Below the pieces are notes generated by a model that was given only the letters and a program-made list of their open reading frames with translations, had not been told where the DNA came from and searched no databases. Below are positions 8,278-17,899 of a stretch of DNA of 64,000 bases, one piece after another. Position 1 is the first letter of the stretch. Every line of letters starts with the position of its first letter. Location of the stretch: NCBI RefSeq assembly GCF_003312915.1, contig NZ_CP030261.1:2480001-2544000 (forward strand), in the 5' to 3' direction. The position numbers were made by a program, and so were the translations under genes. Source of the stretch: Flavobacterium fluviale. GTDB lineage: Bacteria > Bacteroidota > Bacteroidia > Flavobacteriales > Flavobacteriaceae.

Positions 8278-8901
8278 CTAACCATCTTTCAACAATAAAT
8301 TCTGCTCTTTTCTCAGTTTAATAACTAATTGATCTACATATGTTTTTACTTTCTGCGGAAGCGTATTCCAAGCAGTATCTTTCGTAAAACTTCTGCAATC
8401 ATCTAAATCGCATTCAACCGCGCGAATAACATATTTTTTATTCTTGTAAACTGTGATAATTTTTACTCTGCGTACTTCGCCATATTCGGTTTTAGAGCCG
8501 TAAACAATTATCGGTTCAATATAACCATCGCCGTCAAGATCTTTAAGTGTACAGTATTTTGTCCAAAACCATATTGTGGTTTCTTTCGGAATATAATCTT
8601 CAAGTAAATCATTGATTCTCCATTTTTCTAAAAAACCGCCATGATCATTCATGACACAAATTGCTTGTATTTTGGTATTCAGCGTGTCTTTTTTAGAAAT
8701 GTTTTTTTGATTCTCGGTGAAAACCAAATCATAAACTCCTCCTTTATCTTGATATTCAATTGCTTTGTAAATTGGGAAATCTGTAATCTGATCAAGTTCT
8801 CTTTGTATAATCTGCTCTTTTGTCAACTTATAACTTTCAATTTTTTGAGCGAAATTGAGAGTTGAATTAATAAAAACAAGGAACAAAAATATCTTTTTCA
8901 T
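8278..8901 (-). CDS. Secreted hypothetical protein with DxDGDG motif
   Basis: The 207-residue protein starts with a signal peptide (MKKIFLFLVF...NFAQ). Near residue 120 it has DLDGDGYIEPIIVYG, a calcium-binding-like loop found in VCBS/integrin-type repeats and in some flavobacterial surface proteins. It carries a CDLDDC cysteine pair. It may belong to the family named after Riemerella M949_RS01915 (surface polysaccharide related), but that is memory-based and tentative. It is convergent with the preceding small gene and divergent from the GH92 pair. Confidence 0.65.
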   Translation of the reverse strand: MKKIFLFLVFINSTLNFAQKIESYKLTKEQIIQRELDQITDFPIYKAIEYQDKGGVYDLVFTENQKNISKKDTLNTKIQAICVMNDHGGFLEKWRINDLLEDYIPKETTIWFWTKYCTLKDLDGDGYIEPIIVYGSKTEYGEVRRVKIITVYKNKKYVIRAVECDLDDCRSFTKDTAWNTLPQKVKTYVDQLVIKLRKEQNLLLKDG

Positions 8902-9026
8902 TATGGGAGCTTTAGCTTTTCAAAGATATTCAAATAGATTTTAGTTTAAAATTTTTTAGAAACTCTATTTTATTGTAATTTTCTAACCAAAAGTTACATT
9001 TTCAAATTCCTAAAACTAATCCAACT

Positions 9027-11312
9027 ATGAGGTTATTAATATTTTTCTCGTTGTTCTTTTACAATCAGTTTATTAATGCGCAAAAAATAACTACAACAGA
9101 AATTCACGAGCCGGTAGATTTTGTAAATCCATTAATGGGGAGTGATTCTAAACCAGATCTTTCAAACGGAAATACCTATCCGGCAATTGCATTACCTTGG
9201 GGAATGAACTTTTGGACACCTCAAACAGGGAAAATGGGAGATGGATGGATTTATACGTATTCGGCAGATAAGATTCGAGGATTCAAACAAACACACGCGC
9301 CTTCTCCGTGGATGAACGATTACGGTCAATTTTCGATAATGCCGGTTACTGGTAAACCTGTTTTTAACGAAGACGAAAGATCAAGCTGGTTTTCGCATAA
9401 ATCTGAAACTGTAAAACCTTATTATTACAGTGTTTATCTTGCAGATTATGATGTAACCACAGAAATAACCCCAACAGAAAGAGCAGCTTTTTTCAAATTT
9501 ACTTTTCCTCAAAATGATAAATCCTACATTGTCGTTGATGCATTTAATAAAGGATCGTATATCAAGATTATTCCAGAAGAAAATAAAATAATTGGTTACT
9601 CGACTAAAAACAGCAGGGGAGTTCCTTCCAACTTCAAAAACTATTTTGTAATTCAATTTGATGTGCCTTTTGAAGAAATAAATACTTTTAGTGATAAAAC
9701 TTTAAAAAAAGAGCAAGAAGTTACTGCAGACCATACGGGAGCTGTAATTGGTTTTAAAACTAAAAAAGGGCAAATTGTTACAGCAAAAGTGGCATCGTCG
9801 TTTATCAGTTTTGAACAGGCAGAATTAAATCTAAAAGAAATTGGCTCTAATAGTTTTGAAACCGTTAAAGAAAAAGGAAGAGAAGCTTGGAATAAGAAAC
9901 TTGGACGTATTATTACAGAAGGCGGGACAAAAGAACAAAATCAAGTTTTTTATTCTTGTTTGTATCGAACAATGCTTTTTCCTAGAAAATTTTTCGAATA
10001 TGATAAAAACGGAAATATTGTTCACTACAGTCCATACAATGGAGAAGTCTTACCAGGATATATGTTTACAGATACGGGATTTTGGGATACTTTTAGAGCA
10101 TTGTTCCCTCTTTTAAACATTTTGGAGCCAGAGTTAAATTCTAATATTCAGGAAGGACTTTTAAATGCGTATCAAGAAAGCGGCTGGCTTCCAGAATGGG
10201 GAAGTCCGGGTTTACGCAATGTGATGGTTGGAAATAATTCAGCGTCAGTAGTATCAGAGGCGTATTTAAAAAATAAAGAAAAATACAAATATGATATTGA
10301 AGCGTTGTATCAAGCTTTAATTCACGGTGCAAATAACGAAGGTCCGCTAAATGCTGTTGGAAGACTTGGAGTTAATTATTATAACAAATTGGGTTATGTT
10401 CCTTATGATGTTTCGATTAACGAAAGTGCAGCCAGAACTTTAGAATATGCCTATGATGATTTTTCGATTTATCAATTGGGAAAAGCTTTAGGCAAACCAA
10501 AAAAAGAAATAGATTTATACAAAAAAAGAAGTTTAAATTATAAAAAATTATTTGATCCCGAAACTAAGCTGATGCGCGGTAAATTAGCAGACGGTAAATT
10601 TATGAGTCCGTTTAATCCTTTTAAATGGGGAGATGCTTTTACCGAAGGAAACAGCTGGCATTACACTTGGTCTGTTTTTCATGATGTTGACGGATTGATA
10701 AATCTGATGGGAGGAAAAGCTAAATTTGCTGCAAAACTGGATGAAGTTTTTTCACTAGAACCTATTTTCGATGAAGCCTATTATAAAGAAGTAATTCACG
10801 AAATTCGAGAGATGCAGATTGCCAATATGGGTCAATATGCGCATGGAAATCAGCCGATTCAACATATGATTTATCTATATCCTTACGCTGTTCAACCTTG
10901 GAAAACACAATATTGGGTTCGAGAAACAATGAACAGAATGTACAAACCAACACCAGATGGTTATTGCGGCGATGAAGATAATGGACAAACTTCTGCCTGG
11001 TATGTTTTTTCTGCATTAGGATTTTATCCTGTCTGCCCAACTTGCAGCGAATATGTTATTGGTGCTCCGTTGTTTAAAAAAGTAACGATTAGTCTTGAGA
11101 ACGGAAAGCAGCTTATTATTAATGCGCCAAAAAATAGTGATCAAAATAAGTATATAGAAAAAGCATCATTAAACGGAGTTGAATATAATAAAAGCTTTTT
11201 CTCGCATCAAGATTTGATGAATGGTGCGGTGATCGATTTTGAAATGAACAATATTGAAAATAAAAACGGAAAACCTAAAACAGCTCCATTTTCACTTTCT
11301 AAAGAAAAATAA
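9027..11312 (+). CDS. GH92 alpha-mannosidase-like enzyme with Gln at the acid position
   Basis: This 761-residue exported protein (signal peptide ending INAQ) has the full GH92 layout: an N-terminal beta domain starting VDFVNPLMGSD and an alpha/alpha barrel with DTGFWDTFRALFPL, WLPEWGSPG and EGNSWHYTWSVFHD. Near the end it has DGYCGDEDNGQTSAWYVFSALGFYPV, which holds the Asp residues that act as catalytic base. GH92 enzymes are calcium-dependent exo-mannosidases. The usual HGNEP motif reads HGNQP here (His606 to Gln609), so the general acid Glu is replaced by Gln. The next gene, a canonical GH92, follows after 14 bp, so they form an operon. The product may be secreted or periplasmic. Confidence 0.92.
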   Translation: MRLLIFFSLFFYNQFINAQKITTTEIHEPVDFVNPLMGSDSKPDLSNGNTYPAIALPWGMNFWTPQTGKMGDGWIYTYSADKIRGFKQTHAPSPWMNDYGQFSIMPVTGKPVFNEDERSSWFSHKSETVKPYYYSVYLADYDVTTEITPTERAAFFKFTFPQNDKSYIVVDAFNKGSYIKIIPEENKIIGYSTKNSRGVPSNFKNYFVIQFDVPFEEINTFSDKTLKKEQEVTADHTGAVIGFKTKKGQIVTAKVASSFISFEQAELNLKEIGSNSFETVKEKGREAWNKKLGRIITEGGTKEQNQVFYSCLYRTMLFPRKFFEYDKNGNIVHYSPYNGEVLPGYMFTDTGFWDTFRALFPLLNILEPELNSNIQEGLLNAYQESGWLPEWGSPGLRNVMVGNNSASVVSEAYLKNKEKYKYDIEALYQALIHGANNEGPLNAVGRLGVNYYNKLGYVPYDVSINESAARTLEYAYDDFSIYQLGKALGKPKKEIDLYKKRSLNYKKLFDPETKLMRGKLADGKFMSPFNPFKWGDAFTEGNSWHYTWSVFHDVDGLINLMGGKAKFAAKLDEVFSLEPIFDEAYYKEVIHEIREMQIANMGQYAHGNQPIQHMIYLYPYAVQPWKTQYWVRETMNRMYKPTPDGYCGDEDNGQTSAWYVFSALGFYPVCPTCSEYVIGAPLFKKVTISLENGKQLIINAPKNSDQNKYIEKASLNGVEYNKSFFSHQDLMNGAVIDFEMNNIENKNGKPKTAPFSLSKEK

Positions 11313-11326
11313 ATTAAAACGTAAAT

Positions 11327-13666
11327 ATGAATAAATTTAATCTTCTAAATTTTTTGAAAAGCATTTTTTTATTGTTAGCGACAATAAACTTAGGCAATGA
11401 AATTTATGCTCAAAAAAAACAGGATAATTTAAAGAATCTAATTCAATATGTGGATCCAATGATTGGGACTGCAAAAATGGGACATACATATCCAGGCGCT
11501 ACAGTTCCTTTTGGGAGTGTACAGTTAAGTCCAGAAACAGATACAATTGCTTACAGCCTGAACGGAAAGTACAACGGCGAAGTTTATAAATATTGTGCAG
11601 GATATCAATATGAAGATAAAACAATTGTAGGTTTCAGCCACACACATTTTAGCGGCACGGGACATTCAGATTTAGGTGATTTTTTGATTATGCCGACAAC
11701 GGGAAAATTACAATTAAATCCCGGTGTCGCTTCTAAACCTCTGTCGGGTTACAGATCGGTATTTTCTCATTCTACAGAAAAGGCAGAACCGGCCTATTAC
11801 AGCGTCTTTTTAGAAGATCATAAAATTAAAGCAGAACTTACAGCGACAACGCGTGTTGGAATGCATCAGTATACTTTTCCAAAGTCAGATGATGCGCATA
11901 TTATTTTGGATTTAACTTCAGGGATTTACAATTATGATAAAAAGAATGTCTGGACTTTTGTAAGGGTTGAAAATGATACTTTAATAACAGGTTATCGCCA
12001 GACCAATGGCTGGGCAAGAACCAGAACAGTTTATTTTGCCATGTCTTTTAGCAAACCTATTAAAAGCTACGGACAGGCTGCGCAGGAAAAAAGTGTGTAC
12101 AGAGGTTTCTGGGGAAGATTTGACCAGACTAAAAATTTTCCAGAAATGGCAGGTCAAAACTTGAAATTATTTTTTGATTTTGATACCAATGAAGGAGAAA
12201 AAATTAAAATAAAAATGGCTTTATCTCCTGTAAGTTCAGCAGGTGCATTAGAAAATATGAAAAAAGAAACTCCAAATTGGGATTTCGAAAAAGTTAAAAA
12301 ACAAAGTCAGGAAGTTTGGAATACAGAATTGAATAAAATTCAGGTAGAAACGATTCAGAAAGAAGATTTAGTTAACTTTTATACCGCGATGTATCATGCG
12401 TTTCTTGGTCCAACAGAATACATGGATTTAGATCGAAATTATAAAGGTCTGGATATGAATGTTCACAAAGCAGAAAACTTTACGAATTATACCAGTTATT
12501 CGCTTTGGGATACTTATCGAGCTCTGCATCCTTTATTTAATATTGTACAGCCAAAACGAAATGCCGATATGGTAAGTTCCATGCTTGCACATTCAGATCA
12601 AAGTGTCCATAAAATGCTTCCAATCTGGTCGCATTATGCTAACGAAAACTGGTGTATGATTGGCTATCATTCTGTTTCTGTTGTTGCAGATGCCATTGTG
12701 AAAGGAAATATCAATTTTGATGCTGAAAAAGCACTGCAGGCTTGCGTAAATACGGCAAAAGTACCGTATTATGATGGATTGGAATATTACATGAAAAAAG
12801 GCTATGTTCCAGAAGATAAAAATGGTTCGTCGGTTTCTAAGACTTTAGAATATGCTTATGATGACTGGGCAATTGCTCAGGCAGCCAAGAAACTAGGGAA
12901 AACAGAAATTTACAATGAGTTTATCGAAAGATCTAAAAACTATAAAAATGTTTACGACGAAAAAACATGTTTTATGCGTCCTAAATTAAATGACGGAACT
13001 TTCAAAAAAGAGTTTGATCCGCTGGATACTCACGGACAAGGTTTTATTGAAGGAAATTCGTGGAATTACAGTTTGTATGTACCGCACGATCCAGCCGATA
13101 TGATTAAATTAATGGGCGGAAATGACAAATTTAAAGTGCGTTTAGATTCTCTATTTAATATGCACTTACCAGACAAGTATTTTGAAAATACAGAAGATAT
13201 TACAAGAGACGGGATTATTGGAAATTACGTCCACGGAAACGAACCTTCGCACCACGTTGTTTATTTGTATAATTGGACAGATTCGCCTTGGAAATCACAG
13301 GATAAAATTAGAATGATTCTTAAAAAAATGTACCGAAATGGAGCAGACGGTTTAGGCGGGAATGACGATTTCGGACAAATGAGCGCTTGGTATATTTTCA
13401 GCAGTTTAGGTTTTTACCCTGTTGCACCGGGTTCTGAAGAATATGCTTTAGGAAGTCCGTTAGTTAAAAAGGCGGTTTTCAATTTAGAAAACGGAAAAAA
13501 CTTTGAAGTAGAAACCGTTAATCAATCGGATAAAAATGTTTTTGTAAGCAAAGTGCTTCTGAATGGAAAACAATTAGACAAACCGTTTTTGAAGCATGAT
13601 GATGTTTTAGCCGGCGGGAAGATTACGTTTTATATGAGTTCAAAACCAAATAAGAAGAAGTATTAG
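11327..13666 (+). CDS. GH92 alpha-1,2-mannosidase family protein, canonical
   Basis: A 779-residue exported protein (signal peptide ending EIYAQ) and second member of a GH92 pair. Motifs include VDPMIGTAKMGHTYPGATVPFG at the N-terminus, the GFSHTHFSGTGHSDLGD loop, SLWDTYRALHPL, EGNSWNYSLYVPHD, HGNEPSHHVVYLYNW with catalytic acid Glu639, and GGNDDFGQMSAWYIFSSLGFYPV with the base Asp residues. These agree with calcium-dependent mannosidases that trim N-glycan or yeast-type mannans. No SusC/D genes are adjacent, so the pair may serve a system elsewhere in the genome. Confidence 0.94.
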   Translation: MNKFNLLNFLKSIFLLLATINLGNEIYAQKKQDNLKNLIQYVDPMIGTAKMGHTYPGATVPFGSVQLSPETDTIAYSLNGKYNGEVYKYCAGYQYEDKTIVGFSHTHFSGTGHSDLGDFLIMPTTGKLQLNPGVASKPLSGYRSVFSHSTEKAEPAYYSVFLEDHKIKAELTATTRVGMHQYTFPKSDDAHIILDLTSGIYNYDKKNVWTFVRVENDTLITGYRQTNGWARTRTVYFAMSFSKPIKSYGQAAQEKSVYRGFWGRFDQTKNFPEMAGQNLKLFFDFDTNEGEKIKIKMALSPVSSAGALENMKKETPNWDFEKVKKQSQEVWNTELNKIQVETIQKEDLVNFYTAMYHAFLGPTEYMDLDRNYKGLDMNVHKAENFTNYTSYSLWDTYRALHPLFNIVQPKRNADMVSSMLAHSDQSVHKMLPIWSHYANENWCMIGYHSVSVVADAIVKGNINFDAEKALQACVNTAKVPYYDGLEYYMKKGYVPEDKNGSSVSKTLEYAYDDWAIAQAAKKLGKTEIYNEFIERSKNYKNVYDEKTCFMRPKLNDGTFKKEFDPLDTHGQGFIEGNSWNYSLYVPHDPADMIKLMGGNDKFKVRLDSLFNMHLPDKYFENTEDITRDGIIGNYVHGNEPSHHVVYLYNWTDSPWKSQDKIRMILKKMYRNGADGLGGNDDFGQMSAWYIFSSLGFYPVAPGSEEYALGSPLVKKAVFNLENGKNFEVETVNQSDKNVFVSKVLLNGKQLDKPFLKHDDVLAGGKITFYMSSKPNKKKY

Positions 13667-13706
13667 TAGGTAAGGTGCTGAGAATCTAAGGTGCTAAGGT
13701 CCTAAT
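13667..13706. repeat. Short AAGGTGCTGAG-type dispersed repeat
   Basis: Begins directly after the GH92 stop and repeats the unit TAAGGTGCTGAG/CTAAGGTGCTAAGG. Related units occur at 31834-31975, 54611-54643 and 54742-54785. Confidence 0.55.
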
Positions 13707-13777
13707 TGTAAGGGTTTAGTAAAAATCTTGATGCATCCTAACGTGTTTTTAAAACCTTTTAGGTTTTGGCTAAAACT

Positions 13778-13842
13778 GTTACCCTGAGCGAAGTCGAAGG
13801 ACTTTTAAATTAGTAACGGGCTTCGACTTCGCTCAGCCTGAC
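13778..13842. repeat. Inverted repeat with CTGAGCGAAGTCGAAG arms
   Basis: The arm CTGAGCGAAGTCGAAG (13784-13799) is repeated in reverse complement at 13821-13836 around a 21-bp spacer, with partial extension outward (TGTTACC / GCCTGACA). It lies after the GH92 operon and could fold into a strong 3' hairpin. Confidence 0.8.
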
Positions 13843-13952
13843 AAATAATTTAACTCAGTCTGACAATTTACAGTAATTACTTTAATTTGTGAATTCGTGG
13901 CAAATAACAAAAAACTTCACGAAATTTGCATTTCAAATAAAGACCATTAAAT

Positions 13953-14396
13953 ATGAAAATAAATTTAAAATCAGGAATTGATAAACTGCTTTTCGGAATG
14001 AAGCAGAACGATGTAACGGCTGCTTTAGGAAAACCTGATAAAAACTATAAAGACGAAGATGATAATGTAATTTTCGTGTACAACGCACAAAAAATCAGAT
14101 TGACATTTTATCAGGAAGAAGATTTAAAATTAGGGTATCTTGTTGCGTCAAGCGCAGATTTAGAAGTTTTCGGATTCAACTTAATCGGAAGAAAAATTGC
14201 TGATGTAAAGAAAGATTTTGCAACAAAAGGAATTACCAAATACAATCAGGAAACTTTTGATACTTTCGAAAATTACTTTAATGAAGACAATTGGTTTATT
14301 CTCCAGACAGAATTTGATGAGGTTGTAAAGTTCGAAATAGGAGCAATTATCAATAATAAAGACGAATTTGACTGGAAGTTTCCAGTGAAGAAATAA
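13953..14396 (+). CDS. Hypothetical 147-residue protein, no signal peptide
   Basis: Not recognised with certainty. The N-terminal stretch (GIDKLLFGMKQNDVTAALGKPDKNY) resembles the start of small BamE-like repeats, in which a short helix precedes LGKPD and a beta sheet. The protein has no signal peptide, so an outer-membrane role is unlikely. A second, weaker copy of the pattern (NLIGRKIADVKKDFATKGI) follows, so it may be two repeats of one fold. It stands alone between two inverted-repeat elements. Confidence 0.65.
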   Translation: MKINLKSGIDKLLFGMKQNDVTAALGKPDKNYKDEDDNVIFVYNAQKIRLTFYQEEDLKLGYLVASSADLEVFGFNLIGRKIADVKKDFATKGITKYNQETFDTFENYFNEDNWFILQTEFDEVVKFEIGAIINNKDEFDWKFPVKK

Positions 14397-14422
14397 AGCT
14401 TTAAAAAACATACAGCATATTT

Positions 14423-14508
14423 ATTGCGAGGAACGAAGCAACCTCATTAATATAAGTTCTAATTAAAAAACAGATATTTAGGATGAGATTGCTTCGTTCC
14501 TCGCAATG
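14423..14508. repeat. Inverted repeat with GCGAGGAACGAAGCAA arms
   Basis: The arm ATTGCGAGGAACGAAGCAAC (14423 on) is mirrored at 14484-14508 (GATTGCTTCGTTCCTCGCAAT). It is the same kind of element as that at 2307-2406, with a shared GAGGAACGA core. Confidence 0.8.
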
Positions 14509-14517
14509 ACAAAAACA

Positions 14518-14549
14518 AAAAAACCGACAATCACTTGTCGGTTTTTTTT
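14518..14549. terminator. Bidirectional terminator between convergent genes
   Basis: CCGACAA (14524-14530) pairs with TTGTCGG (14535-14541), with an A tract before and a T tract after. It serves the minus-strand M61 gene and could also serve the plus-strand 147-residue gene. Confidence 0.85.
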
Positions 14550-14565
14550 ATGTTTTAAAAAGAAA

Positions 14566-16422
14566 TTATCCTTTTAACCATGCATTTTTAAGTTTCTCTT
14601 TTGAAGCATCAGTTGCTTTAAAAGTTTCAGCCTCTTCGTATGGTAATTTTACGGTTCCTTTAATTGTTTCTTCTTTTGTACCGCGTTTTACTTTTAAAGT
14701 GATTGGATCATTTTCTTTCCAGTTTTCACTTTCCGTAATCAAATCGTAGATGTTGTCTAGAGAATATGATTTGTTATTTACAGCTAAAATTTTATCGCCG
14801 CCTTTTAAATTCAAGTTTTTAAAGAATTCGATTGATTCTGATTCAGGACGAACTGCGATTTCTTTTGTTGCTTTATCAATAGTAATGTAAGGAGTTTGTC
14901 CTTTAATGAACGGATTTCCAGCTTTTTTCTCACTTGCTTTTGTAACACCAACTTTTGCTAGATAAAAATCGTAAGGAATTGGAGTAGTTCCCGCAACATA
15001 TTTATTCAGGAATTCGCCCACTTCAGGGTATGTTAGTGAAGTTATTTTTGCGAATAATTCATCATCATTAAAAGGTTTTTCAACACCATATTCATCTGAT
15101 AATTTATGCATTAAATCAAGAATACCTCTTTCTCCGTTGCTTTTTTCTCTAATGATAATATCAATACACATTCCGATTAGAGCTCCTTTTTGATATACAT
15201 TTAAGTATTGGTCTTTATAAGGTTGTTCTAATACGTTTTTACTCATTACTGTAAATGACATTGTATCATTTAAGCCTTTTGCTTGTTCAATTTTATCAGC
15301 GATACGAGTATAAAATTCTGCCTCATCAATTAAACCTTGGTTGATTTGGAAAAGATTAGCAAAATACTCCGTTACACCTTCATACATCCACAAATGCTCA
15401 GACATTTTTGGTGCGTTATAATCAAAAAACTGGATTTCTTTTGAGTGAATAGTCAATGGTGTTACGATATGAAAAAACTCATGAGAAACAACGTCTTTCA
15501 TAGATTCAACCAATTTTTCTTTCGGCATGGATTCTGGTAAAACTACAGTTGTAGCTGTAGGATGCTCTAATGCTCCAAAACCATGTGCATCATCTTTTGC
15601 CATACTAGACAAATATAATAACACTGTATATTTTTTAGTAGAATTTACTTTTCCTAAAAAGTTTTTCTGAGCAGTCATCATCGTTTTCATGTCTGGCGTG
15701 ATACTTTCTGCAGTAAATTTTCCTGTCGGAGAATAAACAGCAATTAAAATATCCATTCCGTTTACATTAAATGTAGTGTAATCTGGCTTAGAATACATAA
15801 TCGGATTTTCGACTAAAACTGCGTAACGAGAAGTCGTAAATACATCAGAAGTATTGCTGGCATCTTCATCTGTCATAGAAGTAGCGCCCCAAAGTGTTTC
15901 TGGATGTGTAACAGTAACTTTGTAAGGAACGTCTAATTTGTCTTGGAAATATCCAACAAAACCATGCGTGTTTAACATGAAATTTTTCCCTGCATCAATA
16001 TTAGTTCCTGCTGGAGAAAAAACATCATCGTTACCAAATCCTGTTCCTTTTTCAGTATCGAAAGTATCGTTTACTAAATAAGTAATTTTTTTTAAAGTCT
16101 TCGCATTCGAAATAGACCAAGAGTTATCGTCGATTCGTTTTACAGTAAGTGCAGCCCCTTTAGCATCAAATGCTTTAAAGTCTTCTGAATACTTTCCGTA
16201 ATTGTCTGTAGAATAAGTTCCAGGAACTGTTTTAGGAATGCTGTAAATAATTTCATCTGTTTTAATAGCAGGAGGCGTAACTGTTACCAAAACTTTATCA
16301 TCTTTAACGTCAGTCAAATTGATGTTAACCTCTACGGTATTGCTTTTTGCGGCTCCAGTGCTACCTGTTTTACAGCTCCAAAATGTGACCGCTAGAGCTA
16401 AGGTGTAAAGTATTTTTTTCAT
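14566..16422 (-). CDS. M61 family metallopeptidase lipoprotein with PDZ domain
   Basis: This 618-residue protein is a glycyl-aminopeptidase-like (M61) enzyme. I chose the ATG at 16422, which gives a lipoprotein signal (MKKILYTLALAVTFWSC); the upstream 11 codons are out of place. An N-terminal beta domain is followed by the zinc site HEFFH (residues 314-318) and EGVTEYFA, which supplies the third ligand. A C-terminal PDZ-like domain (NLKGGDKILAVNNKSY) follows, then a short basic tail. It should sit in the cell envelope and cleave peptides; its natural substrate is unknown. It lies downstream of DUF2805 on the opposite side of a terminator. Confidence 0.9.
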   Translation of the reverse strand: MKKILYTLALAVTFWSCKTGSTGAAKSNTVEVNINLTDVKDDKVLVTVTPPAIKTDEIIYSIPKTVPGTYSTDNYGKYSEDFKAFDAKGAALTVKRIDDNSWSISNAKTLKKITYLVNDTFDTEKGTGFGNDDVFSPAGTNIDAGKNFMLNTHGFVGYFQDKLDVPYKVTVTHPETLWGATSMTDEDASNTSDVFTTSRYAVLVENPIMYSKPDYTTFNVNGMDILIAVYSPTGKFTAESITPDMKTMMTAQKNFLGKVNSTKKYTVLLYLSSMAKDDAHGFGALEHPTATTVVLPESMPKEKLVESMKDVVSHEFFHIVTPLTIHSKEIQFFDYNAPKMSEHLWMYEGVTEYFANLFQINQGLIDEAEFYTRIADKIEQAKGLNDTMSFTVMSKNVLEQPYKDQYLNVYQKGALIGMCIDIIIREKSNGERGILDLMHKLSDEYGVEKPFNDDELFAKITSLTYPEVGEFLNKYVAGTTPIPYDFYLAKVGVTKASEKKAGNPFIKGQTPYITIDKATKEIAVRPESESIEFFKNLNLKGGDKILAVNNKSYSLDNIYDLITESENWKENDPITLKVKRGTKEETIKGTVKLPYEEAETFKATDASKEKLKNAWLKG

Positions 16423-16500
16423 TTCTATATGTTTAGTTATGTGTATTTGACACAAAAAGTTTAGAAAAGTTACTAAAAAAATTACATTAAATTAAAAATA

Positions 16501-16525
16501 AAAAAAAACTCCTGAAAAACAGGAG
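16501..16525 (-). terminator. Terminator of DUF2805 gene
   Basis: CTCCTG (16509-16514) and CAGGAG (16520-16525) form a stem around AAAAA. On the minus strand it is followed by a T run. Confidence 0.75.
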
Positions 16526-16533
16526 CTTCAAAT

Positions 16534-16812
16534 TTAGTCTAGTTTATTTTTTATATAATATTTTCCATCCAAATCTTCATCAAAATCATCTATTTTCACT
16601 GGTTTTGGTTTTGGTTTGTTTGCAATCGCCTTCTTTTTCCACATCTCAAATTTTTCAAGAGGCATCTTCTTCTTCATGATCTCCAAGACTTCTTTTTCTG
16701 CTAATCCAAATTCTTTTTTAATAATTTCAAATGGATTTCTTTCTTCTAAAGCTAACGAAACAAGCTTTTCAGTTTGTTCCCAAGTCAATTCTTTACGGTT
16801 ACTCTTTTTCAT
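16534..16812 (-). CDS. DUF2805 / TIGR03643-like small protein
   Basis: The 92-residue protein has the family features of DUF2805: KELTWEQTEKLVSLALEERNPFEIIKKEFGL, followed by a helix-rich middle with MPLEKFEMWKKK and a KPKPKPVKIDDFD tail. No biochemical role is established to my knowledge. The composition (charged, helical) suggests a small nucleic-acid or protein-binding factor, which is inference. It lies alone between the M61 gene and the hydroxylase gene. Confidence 0.82.
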   Translation of the reverse strand: MKKSNRKELTWEQTEKLVSLALEERNPFEIIKKEFGLAEKEVLEIMKKKMPLEKFEMWKKKAIANKPKPKPVKIDDFDEDLDGKYYIKNKLD

Positions 16813-16933
16813 CTCGTGAAAATTAATTCAAAATAGGGTGTTAATGATTAATAGATTGATTTTCAATTTCTGTATCAATATTAAAAAAAAAAATAATAAG
16901 TTGTTGCCGTAAAGTATACTTTTTTTAGTGATT

Positions 16934-17761
16934 TTAACTGTTTTTGAAAGATCTTGATTTTTGAAATGGTATTTTTAGCAGATTCTTCAATTCATTGTTT
17001 TCTTTGGGCTCCATATGTGTATCTACACCATAAACAAGCTGATCTTTTGGTAAATACGTAAAAGTTCCAAAAATTCTATCCCAGATAGAAAAGATGTTTC
17101 CATAATTGCTGTCCGTATAAGGAAGAACATAGTGATGATGTACTTTATGCATATTAGGTGAAACTATAAAGTAACTCAACAAAACATCTAGTTTTTTAGG
17201 AAGCGAAATATTCGCATGGTTAAATTGTGAAGCGATAACAGATAAAGATTGATAGAGAAATACCATCCACATAGGTGTTCCGATAATTAAAACTCCCAAA
17301 GTGGTAAAAATAAACCGAACAACACTTTCACCAGGATGATGTCTATTGGCAGTTGTAGTATCAATCCAAGTATCGGTATGATGGACTATGTGAAACTGCC
17401 ACAGAAATTTCACTTTATGCTCTACGAGATGTGCGAGATACGCGCCAATTAAATCAAGGAGCATTAAACCAATTATGGTATAAAGCCAGATTGGCATTTC
17501 GGGAAGCCATTGTAAAAGCCCAAAATTATTTTCAATTGTCCATGCCGCAGTTCCAATTAAAATAAATGCTAAAACAAAATTGACAACGATAGTGGTAAAT
17601 GTAAAAAAGAAATTTATTCCCGCGTGCGGCCATTTTTTATACTGCATTCGCAACAGCGGAAAAGTATTTTCGATTAACCAGAAAATTGTAATTCCACCAA
17701 CCAGAATCAAACTTCTGTGGGAAGATGGAATCGTACTGAAGTAAGAAATAATTTCGTTCAT
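16934..17761 (-). CDS. Fatty acid hydroxylase / sterol desaturase superfamily membrane enzyme
   Basis: This 275-residue protein has about four membrane segments and the histidine boxes of diiron membrane oxygenases: HLVEH, HIVHH, NRHHPGE and MHKVHHHY. Such enzymes hydroxylate or desaturate lipid chains at the membrane surface. The substrate cannot be read from sequence; lipids or ornithine/sulfonolipids of Bacteroidota are possible. The start at 17761 gives a short polar N-terminus before the first helix, in agreement with the family. It is monocistronic. Confidence 0.87.
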   Translation of the reverse strand: MNEIISYFSTIPSSHRSLILVGGITIFWLIENTFPLLRMQYKKWPHAGINFFFTFTTIVVNFVLAFILIGTAAWTIENNFGLLQWLPEMPIWLYTIIGLMLLDLIGAYLAHLVEHKVKFLWQFHIVHHTDTWIDTTTANRHHPGESVVRFIFTTLGVLIIGTPMWMVFLYQSLSVIASQFNHANISLPKKLDVLLSYFIVSPNMHKVHHHYVLPYTDSNYGNIFSIWDRIFGTFTYLPKDQLVYGVDTHMEPKENNELKNLLKIPFQKSRSFKNS

Positions 17762-17899
17762 AATACATCAATATTTGAGTTAAAATGAAGTTTTCTTTTC
17801 GGTTGTATCCAAAGAAAAAGAGAAAATCAAATATAAATATATTGGATTTTCTCTTTGAAATTAATTAAATAGTAACTTATAATTATTATTAACTAATTT

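Noticed and set aside
9841..10116. Plus-strand ORFs inside the GH92 genes (also 10141-10332, 10762-11040)
   Set aside because: They are shadows in other frames of a clear GH92 coding region.
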